Assembly (NCBI GenBank): GCA_050012675.1
Contig: JBEKGS010000065.1
Span: forward strand, 1 to 11,886
Direction: 5' to 3'
DNA length: 11,886 nt
Origin: Fen-455 sp050012675
Lineage (GTDB): Bacteria > Actinomycetota > Acidimicrobiia > Acidimicrobiales > Bog-793
This document shows positions 6,660 through 11,886 of this stretch, one piece after another. Under the pieces are notes generated by a model. It was given only the letters and a program-made list of their open reading frames with translations. It was not told the DNA's origin and searched no databases. The stretch's first letter is position 1. Each line of letters starts with the position of its first letter. The position numbers were made by a program, and so were the translations under genes.

Positions 6660-7187
6660 TCATTGTGGAGCCGACCTCAGCCGCTCGTGGGCGAGGGCCG
6701 TCGCCCCGGGATCAACGTCGACGCCGATGAGGCGCCGTCCCGTCGTCGTACATGCTTTCGCCGTGGTCCCGGAGCCGAGAAACGGGTCAACGACCAGCTC
6801 ACCGGGCTTGGTTGTCATCTCGACGAGCCGCTCGAACGGTACAGCCGCCTGTTGCCATGGATGATCGCCGAGCTCCTTCAGCCCGCTCCCCTCCGCCCAC
6901 AGCGCGTCGACGATCGGGATACGAGCCTCGTAAGGTCCAGCCGAGAACATCGCGACCGGTCGCCAGCGCCCGAAGATCCTCTTCCGATGGAAGAGGTTGT
7001 GCCGTCCGGGCAGGAATACCGCCGCGGTCCACATGTACTCGAGGTGCTCGCCAAGTCGTTCGAAGTACTGAGGTAGCACGTGCTTGCCGCAGTAGACGAC
7101 ACAGAGCCGACCCGGCTTCAGCACTGCGGGCAGCAAACTCCGACAGGTCCGAGTACAGCGCCACGCTCTCCAAGTTGTAGGGGGACG
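6660..7187 (-). pseudogene. Truncated and frameshifted DNA methyltransferase (N4/N6 class)
   Basis: The downstream part (7136-6660) encodes a methyltransferase C-terminal half: LKPGRLCVVYCG, then HNLFHRKRIFGRWRPVAMF, then VVDPFLGSGTTAKAC (the SAM-binding motif I) and GVDVDPGATALAHERL. The sequence just upstream reads SPYNLESVALYSDLSE, like the residues around a DPPY catalytic motif, but in another frame. Removing one A from the AAA run at 7135-7137 joins the two as YSDLSELLPAVLKPG, with the spacing expected in this class. The Asp-Pro of the DPPY motif and everything before it are missing; in their place the frame continues into a replication-relaxation protein. The gene is therefore 5'-truncated and frameshifted. 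It was probably a phage-, plasmid- or ICE-borne solitary methylase. Confidence 0.7.
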
Positions 7188-7740
7188 GCCGGGGCCGGTC
7201 CTTCTCGACTCCGGCCAGGAACCGGTTCACCCGGGCTTCAGACGTCGTGACGAGGAGGAGCGCCGGACAGCACGGATGGCGGTCCCACCAGACGGTGTCC
7301 TTGCAGTAGCTGCGGTGCCGGGCGACCTTGGCCCGCAGGCGCGCTTGGTCCATGGTGGCGAACGTCAGCCCGACCGAGGGGCCGACATCGCTCAGGGCGA
7401 CGTAGAGGCCGGCGATGGCGGCCGTGTGGCGGAGGAACAGCGGGTTGGGCGTGCCCTTCCCCGGGGCGGGCGAGGTGCCCTCGACCAAGCGGCCGCCGGT
7501 GCGGGTCAGCCACCAGAAGAACGGCGCGGAGCCTGACGCCGCGTACGGGCGGGTCCGTTCGATGAGCGCGCGCTCCCGCAGCCGGGTAAGCCGGTAGTCG
7601 ATGGTCCGTTCCGGTCGCTGCGTGAGCGTGATGAGTTGCGGCGTGGTGAGCACCCGGTGGATCCGGAGCAGCCCCAGGATGTCGTGGTCGATGGCACAGA
7701 GCCGGTCGATCCTTGTCGCTACGCTGCGGCCCCCGTTCAT
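7188..7740 (-). pseudogene. Replication-relaxation family protein, internally deleted and 3'-truncated
   Basis: Residues about 17-67 form a winged helix (ILGLLRIHRVLTTPQLITL, then RLTRLRERALIERTRP), followed by a GSAPFFWWLTRTGGRLVEG stretch. These are typical of the Replic_Relax family found on actinobacterial plasmids and ICEs. The later family segment ATMDQARLRAKVARHRSYC, then RHPCCPALLLVTTSEARVNRFL, is present, but the roughly 50-60 residues normally between the two, including the conserved beta-strands with an acidic residue, are missing near residues 119-127. After residue about 182 the frame runs into methyltransferase sequence. The junction lies in a GC-rich near-palindrome at about 7180-7201. 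The open frame continues to 6799 only as out-of-frame sequence. The ATG at 7740 overlaps the stop of a possible small upstream ORF as ATGA. Confidence 0.65.
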
Positions 7741-8021
7741 CGCTGCCCGCCGAGTGGGCGGAGAAGCTTGACTGCCAACCTTCCCCTACAGTCGGGGTCT
7801 CGACCGACTGCCCGACTGGTGCGCTGACCGGCCGCTTCGTGCCCGCGAGGCTCGCGGATCGGAGGTCGTGCGATCCGCGAGGTCCACCGCCTCCGATCAA
7901 CTCGGGACCTCTTCGATCTGGCAGGCCTCTCCCGGCGATCGGGTCCATCGCTGCCGTGTGCTCGACAGCGCCGGGCGGCAGTGTGCTGGTGGCATTTGTG
8001 GACGTGGCGGTGGTGCCGCAT
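7737..8021 (-). CDS. Possible small His/Arg-rich protein before the replication-relaxation gene
   Basis: A 94-codon frame starts at the ATG 8021-8019, directly after an almost perfect Shine-Dalgarno sequence (AAGGAGGT, ending 2 nt before the ATG). Its TGA overlaps the next ATG as ATGA. These two features are what a coupled gene would have. Against it, the product (beginning MRHHRHVHKCHQHT and then Arg-rich) resembles no family I know, looks like a wrong-frame translation, and the same DNA holds several inverted repeats. A different frame open from ATG 8047 lacks a ribosome-binding site. It may also be a decayed gene. Confidence 0.28.
   Translation of the reverse strand: MRHHRHVHKCHQHTAARRCRAHGSDGPDRRERPARSKRSRVDRRRWTSRIARPPIREPRGHEAAGQRTSRAVGRDPDCRGRLAVKLLRPLGGQR
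7789..7818. repeat. CCGACTG repeats upstream of the replication-relaxation gene
   Basis: CAGTCGG (7789-7795) faces CCGACTG (7804-7810) across 8 nt, and a second direct copy, CCGACTG, follows at 7812-7818 with an 8-nt period. Three copies of one 7-mer within 30 bases suggest a regulator site or a small iteron set. Confidence 0.35.
7851..7898. repeat. Two overlapping, mutually exclusive inverted repeats
   Basis: CTCGCGGATC (7851-7860) pairs perfectly with GATCCGCGAG (7872-7881), and GATCGGAGG (7857-7865) pairs perfectly with CCTCCGATC (7890-7898). Both use GATC 7857-7860, so only one hairpin can form at a time. Confidence 0.45.
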
Positions 8022-8324
8022 GGACCTCCTTGGACGAAAGCCTCCATAGAAGAACAAGGGGAAACGGGCCGAAATTGAACAAACCCGCTCGAAAAATCGT
8101 CTAACCAGCACTTCCGTGCGGCTGCACCCGAGAACGTGGACAGGCCCGTCCTTCGGCGGAACGGGCGCGGCCGAGCGCGACCGGACGACCGGTGGCATTG
8201 GGGGATTCAAGTTCGTCATGGGCATGCCCACGACCGGACAAGCGCGCCGGGGAGCGGAGATGAGACCTCGATCCGCCCGCGAAGTCAAGGGGTCTTTGGA
8301 GATTCTTTCTGGCAAGAAGCCCGG

Positions 8325-8346
8325 GTCGGGGCCCTCCCGACAGGGC
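8325..8346. repeat. Interlocked inverted repeats (pseudoknot-like order)
   Basis: Four blocks lie end to end: GTCGGG, GCCCT, CCCGAC, AGGGC. Block 1 pairs with block 3 and block 2 with block 4, with no spacer bases. Full pairing of both is sterically unlikely, so the element could switch between two stems or form a partial pseudoknot. Confidence 0.4.
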
Positions 8347-8466
8347 CTCGTGCTCTCCCCGCCTCAGCTGCGTCGGGCTGGTGGGTACCGAGTCGCGGTT
8401 TCCACCCCGCTCGTCGTTCCAGCGCTCGGTCGACTATCGCCGGGCTGCTGGGGTTGACGAACCCCG

Positions 8467-8510
8467 ACCTAACCGTTAGGTTAGCACATAACCGCTAGAT
8501 TGGAGAAGAG
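8467..8510 (+). promoter_or_regulatory. PadR operator, promoter and ribosome-binding site
   Basis: ACCTAA (8467-8472) and TTAGGT (8476-8481) form a perfect hyphenated palindrome. The 10-mer TAACCGTTAG (8470-8479) recurs as TAACCGCTAG (8489-8498), 19 bp downstream, about two helical turns. TAGATT (8496-8501) could be the -10 box. GGAG (8502-8505) lies 5 nt before the ATG and is a good ribosome-binding site. The arrangement suggests autoregulation by the PadR protein. Confidence 0.5.
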
Positions 8511-9038
8511 ATGCAGCAGGAGGTCGTGCTCGCGATGTTGGCGAAGGAGCCCTCGCAGGGCTTCCAGTTGCGAGCCCGGCTCGACCAGGCGCTCGGCGCA
8601 CTAGGCGAGGCGATGAACGACGGCCAGATCTACGTCACCCTCGGCCGGCTTGAGAAGGCGGGACTGGTCGTTCGCCAGCATGTCCCCATCTCGGCGGATC
8701 GTCGTGGCCCCAAGGTCTACGAGCTCACGGCAACCGGCCAGGAGCGAGTGAGCGAGTGGCTCGGCGAGGTGAGCTGGCCCAAGCCCGACCTGGCCGAGTT
8801 CCACCTGAAGCTCATCGCCGCCGCGGCGGCAGGGTTGGCCGATCCGATCGGGATCGTCGACGTACAGCGCCGTGAGCTGATTCGCCGGCTCCGAGAAGCC
8901 CAGCGCGCGGCGATGGCCGAATCGGATGGCTCGGAGGCCGGATTGCTACTCGAAGGAATCACGCTTCGCCTCCAGGCCGACCTGCGGTGGTTGGAAGCCT
9001 GCGAGCGCAGCTGGACGGATAGGAGGAAGAGGTCATGA
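8511..9038 (+). CDS. PadR-family transcriptional repressor
   Basis: A 175-residue protein. The N-terminal winged helix opens with VVLAMLAKEPSQGFQL and contains the recognition-helix signature IYVTLGRLEKAGLV (about residues 40-53) and the wing RRGPKVYELTATG (about 64-76), both typical of PadR. The C-terminal half is helical (PadR C-terminal, Vir_act_alpha-type) and would form the dimer. Its stop overlaps the ATG of the ABC ATPase gene as ATGA, so it is the first gene of a coupled three-gene operon. PadR proteins beside ABC exporters often respond to a lipophilic compound or antibiotic and repress the transporter. The ligand here cannot be predicted. Confidence 0.9.
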   Translation: MQQEVVLAMLAKEPSQGFQLRARLDQALGALGEAMNDGQIYVTLGRLEKAGLVVRQHVPISADRRGPKVYELTATGQERVSEWLGEVSWPKPDLAEFHLKLIAAAAAGLADPIGIVDVQRRELIRRLREAQRAAMAESDGSEAGLLLEGITLRLQADLRWLEACERSWTDRRKRS

Positions 9039-9775
9039 ACGAAGAGGAGTCGGTGCTCCTCGCCCGTGGGCTACGCAAGGAGTACGGCAGTGGTGAGGGG
9101 CTCGTCCGTGCCGTGGACGCCGTCGACCTCGAGGTCGCCCGCGGGGAGACCTTGGCCATCATGGGGCCGAGCGGATGCGGCAAGTCGACGATGCTCCATC
9201 TGATGGGCGGGCTCGACCGGCCCAGTGCCGGCGAGCTCTGGCTGAACGGGAGTCGGATCGACAGGCTCTCCGAGCGTGGTCTCGCTCAGCTGCGTCGGCA
9301 CGAGATCGGCTTCATCTTCCAGGCCTTCCACCTCATGGACGAGTTGACCGCCCAGGAGAACGTCGAGCTGCCTGCACTCCTCGCTGGGCGTTCTCCCCGG
9401 GAGGCCCGGCGCCGAGCCTTTCAGCTGCTCGACCAGGTCGGGCTCGGCGAGCGGGCCACGCACCTACCTTCTGCCCTTTCGGGGGGCCAGCGTCAGCGGG
9501 TGGCCATCGCCCGGGCGCTCGCCAACGAGCCGCTGCTCGTCCTCGCCGACGAGCCGACCGGCAATCTCGACAGCGCCGCCACCTTGGAGGTGCTCCGCCT
9601 CTTCGAGGACCTCCACACCGGCGGCCTCACGCTTGTCGTCGTCACCCATGACGAGCGGATCGCCGCCACTGCCGATCGGATGATCTCGATGCGCGACGGC
9701 GCATTTGTCGACGAGACCCGGCTGACTGGCGGCACGAGCGGCAATCTCGCAGGTCTCATCGGGCTGGGGAGCTGA
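9035..9775 (+). CDS. ABC transporter ATP-binding protein (MacB/LolD type)
   Basis: A 246-residue cytoplasmic ATPase with all nucleotide-binding motifs intact: Walker A GPSGCGKST (44-52), the Q-loop glutamine in FIFQAFHL (Q96), signature LSGGQRQRVAIARAL (148-162), Walker B LLVLADE (167-173) and the switch His in VVTHDE (H205). The extra phrase DEPTGNLDS is typical of the MacB/LolD/FtsE group, which pairs with FtsX-type permeases. AGGAGG (9021-9026) precedes the ATG, which overlaps the PadR stop. It energises the permease encoded 5 nt downstream. Confidence 0.95.
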   Translation: MNEEESVLLARGLRKEYGSGEGLVRAVDAVDLEVARGETLAIMGPSGCGKSTMLHLMGGLDRPSAGELWLNGSRIDRLSERGLAQLRRHEIGFIFQAFHLMDELTAQENVELPALLAGRSPREARRRAFQLLDQVGLGERATHLPSALSGGQRQRVAIARALANEPLLVLADEPTGNLDSAATLEVLRLFEDLHTGGLTLVVVTHDERIAATADRMISMRDGAFVDETRLTGGTSGNLAGLIGLGS

Positions 9776-9780
9776 GGGAA

Positions 9781-11661
9781 ATGGGCAAGACTCTGCTCGT
9801 CTGTCGCCTCGCCGTCCGCGATGTGCGCCACCACCTCGCCCAGGCCGTCCTTCTCGTCATCGCCATCGCCGCGGCGACGGCCACGCTGACGATGGCCCTG
9901 GCCCTCAACGGCGTCACTAGCCAGCCACCGTACGCCGCCACCCGCGCCGCCACCAAGGGCCCCGACGTCGTGGCCTATCTGACGTCAACCAGCCAAGCCA
10001 AGAAGCTGGTGAAGGCACCCGGGGTCGCGAACCACAGCGGTCCCTTCCCGGTCGCCTCCGGGATCATCCGCTTCGACGGGCGCCAAGCGGACGTCTTCGC
10101 CGAAGGGCGCACCACCGCGCCGGCCGAGGTCGACCAGCCCCTCGTTACGTCGGGAACCTGGGTGCGACCGGGTGGCATCGTGATTCAGCGCACCTTCGCC
10201 GACGCGCTCGGTGTCTCTGTGGGCGACCAGGTCACTCTGAACGGTGAGTCGTTCGCCGTCGCGGGCATCGCGGTGACCGCCGCGCAGTCGGCCTACCCGA
10301 ACCTCTGCAACGGCACGCACCTGGGGCCGACTCCGGCGGCGTCGAAGTTCTCGGACGCGTGCCCGTTCCCGTCGTTCAACATCCCGTTCCTGTCGGTCCA
10401 TGGGAGCGATACGGCGACTGCGAGCTCCGACGACGTCGGACAGATCTGGATGACCGAGGCGGACGCGATCGGGTTGACGTCGAAGGTAAACCCCCTCACG
10501 ACCTACGCCCTCAACTTGAAGCTCACGAACCCCGACAACGCCCAAGCGTTCGCGTATGACCGCGCAACGGCCGCAAATGCTCCACTTTTCTCGACCTGGC
10601 AAGGGCTGGGGTCGGAAGACGCGGTGTTGGTCGAGGACGGGCACGGGGTGCTCGAGCCGGGGGCGGTGCTGCTCGCGCTGCTCGCCATCGCGAGCGTGGC
10701 GGTCCTGGTCGGACGCCGGCTGTCGGAGTACGCGCGTCGGGTCGGCCTCTTGAAGGCCGTCGGCGGCACGCCGAGCCTGGTGGCGGCGACCTTTCTCGCC
10801 GAGAACCTCGTGCTCGCGCTCCTCGCCGCGGTCATTGGGCTGCTGGCCGGCTGGCTGGTATCACCCCTCATTACGAGTCCGGGTGCGGCGCTGATCGGTA
10901 CCGCAGGCGCACCTTCGTTTTCGCTGAGCACCGCAGCCGATGTCGTCGGCCTAGCCGTCGTAGTGGCGCTCGCGGCGACGCTCCTGCCAGCCATTCGGGC
11001 GGCGCGTAGCAGCACGGTCGACGCGCTGAACGACGTTGCGCGCCCGCCAAGGCGGCGGCGCAAGCTGATCGGCCTCTCCAACAGGTTGCCGGTCCCGGCA
11101 CTGTTCGGGCTCCGCCTCGTCGCCCGGCGTCCCCGTCGTGCACTCCTTAGCGCGGCGAACATTGCCGTCACGGTCACCGGTATCGTGGCCGTCCTTGCCT
11201 TCCATGCCTACGCAGACGGCCGGCTCTCCGGCGCGTCGGCCGTGACGGCCACCGGATTGTCCGATCCGGTGATCAACCGGGACGAGCAGATGCTGACGGT
11301 CATCACCGTCATGCTCGTCACCCTGGCCGTCCTGAACGCCCTCTTCACGACCTGGGCAACGGTGCTCGACGCTCGACATTCCTCGGCGCTTATGCGTGCG
11401 CTCGGCGCCCGAGCCCGACAGGTGACCTCCGGGCTGGTCGTTGCCCAGGTGCTCTCGGCGCTGCCAGGGGCCATCCTTGGCGTCCCGCTCGGGTTCGGCC
11501 TCTTTACGGCCGCCGTTCACGGTGGTGCCTTGCCGCCAAAATCGTGGCTCGTCGCTACTGTGATCGGAACGCTCATAGCGATGGCGTCCCTCACGGTCGT
11601 TCCGGCTCAGCTCGGCACGCGTCAGCCGGTGGCCGAGGTCCTGGCGTCTGAAGCGGCCTGA
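9781..11661 (+). CDS. FtsX-type ABC transporter permease
   Basis: A 626-residue membrane protein. An N-terminal membrane segment (about residues 20-42) is followed by a large extracytoplasmic domain (about 45-285, MacB-periplasmic-core-like) that contains two Cys residues at about 177 and 195. A first FtsX domain with three membrane segments follows (about 291-311, 336-360, 382-405). A fifth membrane segment (about 450-475) leads to a second FtsX domain with three more (about 507-528, 545-575, 586-608). Conserved FtsX phrases include RRVGLLKAVGGTPSLV and SALMRALGARARQV, the likely coupling helices to the ATPase. GAGGGAA just before the ATG is a suitable ribosome-binding site. The likely role is export or extraction of a hydrophobic compound or lipid, or mechanotransmission; the substrate is unknown. 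Confidence 0.92.
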   Translation: MGKTLLVCRLAVRDVRHHLAQAVLLVIAIAAATATLTMALALNGVTSQPPYAATRAATKGPDVVAYLTSTSQAKKLVKAPGVANHSGPFPVASGIIRFDGRQADVFAEGRTTAPAEVDQPLVTSGTWVRPGGIVIQRTFADALGVSVGDQVTLNGESFAVAGIAVTAAQSAYPNLCNGTHLGPTPAASKFSDACPFPSFNIPFLSVHGSDTATASSDDVGQIWMTEADAIGLTSKVNPLTTYALNLKLTNPDNAQAFAYDRATAANAPLFSTWQGLGSEDAVLVEDGHGVLEPGAVLLALLAIASVAVLVGRRLSEYARRVGLLKAVGGTPSLVAATFLAENLVLALLAAVIGLLAGWLVSPLITSPGAALIGTAGAPSFSLSTAADVVGLAVVVALAATLLPAIRAARSSTVDALNDVARPPRRRRKLIGLSNRLPVPALFGLRLVARRPRRALLSAANIAVTVTGIVAVLAFHAYADGRLSGASAVTATGLSDPVINRDEQMLTVITVMLVTLAVLNALFTTWATVLDARHSSALMRALGARARQVTSGLVVAQVLSALPGAILGVPLGFGLFTAAVHGGALPPKSWLVATVIGTLIAMASLTVVPAQLGTRQPVAEVLASEAA

Positions 11662-11886
11662 ACGGAGGAGCGCCCTCAGGGACTTGAGTGCCGGCTACTC
11701 GTCCGATTCGAGCATGTGGAGCCGTTGCCGCACGTCAGAGAAGTTCGAATACGAGTGCCTACGGCTCACCGGGTACGCGGCATACGGATAGCACCCACTG
11801 CACGGTTCGCGCGATCACGGCCATGGGCGTGGCGGACCTTCGCTCACCACACAGGTCAGTAGGGCGCCTGGAGATCGGTGAACATT
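11662..11886. other. Gene-free end of the window
   Basis: I see no convincing gene, RNA or terminator here. On the minus strand a 39-codon stop-to-stop frame (11814-11695) ends NFSDVRQRLHMLESDE and reads like the C terminus of a protein, but it has no start and may be a gene remnant. Confidence 0.3.

Larger units (their letters stand above)
7741..8510. other. Repeat-rich region between the replication-relaxation remnant and PadR
   Basis: Apart from the doubtful small ORF, I see no gene in these 770 bases. The region carries several perfect inverted repeats: CAGTCGG/CCGACTG (7789-7810), CTCGCGGATC/GATCCGCGAG (7851-7881), GATCGGAGG/CCTCCGATC (7857-7898), GCAC/GTGC/GCAC (8108-8127), GCCCGT/ACGGGC (8144-8166) and GTCGGG/CCCGAC interlocked with GCCCT/AGGGC (8325-8346). 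Such density suggests the remains of a replication, transfer or control region. Confidence 0.4.

Noticed and set aside
8116..8457. Plus-strand frame with a segment that recalls a P27-type small terminase start (KGSLEILSGKKPG)
   Set aside because: The similarity is a few residues only, the rest is not family-like, and there is no usable start signal.
9071..9463. Minus-strand frame opposite the ABC ATPase
   Set aside because: It is antisense to a complete set of ABC motifs and is explained as a shadow.
11695..11814. 39-codon minus-strand frame ending RLHMLESDE
   Set aside because: It looks like a protein C terminus but has a stop just upstream and no start codon near its beginning; it is too short to support as a gene.
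1..11886. CRISPR arrays, tRNA and rRNA genes
   Set aside because: No regularly spaced repeats and no tRNA- or rRNA-like sequence were seen on either strand.

Overview
The window is GC-rich DNA with GTG/ATG/TTG starts, several apparently leaderless promoters (a TANNNT box about 7 nt before a start codon) and gene families common in high-GC Gram-positives. This points to an actinobacterium. The three-gene transposable element at the left resembles ones I associate with Acidimicrobiia, but that placement is inference.

Layout. (1) 18-2835 is a mobile element. A DDE transposase and a tyrosine-recombinase-like protein form a minus-strand operon with a GTGA stop/start overlap. A DUF6788 zinc-motif protein is transcribed divergently, and a compact AT-rich promoter with paired ACTGTA repeats lies between them. 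(2) 3018-6546 is a small accessory, defence-like island. It holds a leucine-rich-repeat protein and an AbiV-like (HEPN-type) abortive-infection protein on the plus strand. Convergent to them is a two-gene minus-strand operon encoding a DprA-family SLOG/Rossmann protein and a ComF-like phosphoribosyltransferase with an N-terminal double zinc ribbon. That pair matches the architecture of the DprA-PRTase anti-phage system. A perfect 14-bp palindrome, CGAACATATGTTCG, sits between the dprA -10 box and its coding region and matches the Gram-positive/actinobacterial LexA (SOS) box. (3) 6660-8510 is a decayed mobile-element remnant. A replication-relaxation family gene with an internal deletion is fused to the 3' part of a DNA methyltransferase gene, which carries a one-base frameshift. 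Upstream lies about 0.75 kb rich in inverted repeats that resembles a replication or transfer control region. (4) 8511-11661 is an ordinary-looking operon of a PadR repressor, a MacB/LolD-type ABC ATPase and an FtsX-type permease, with an operator-like palindrome in front of it. (5) 11662-11886 holds no convincing gene.

Overall, a defence cassette sits between a transposable element and the scar of a plasmid- or ICE-like element, next to a core-like transporter operon. The feature most worth testing is the apparent SOS control of the DprA-PRTase pair, which would link this defence system to DNA damage.
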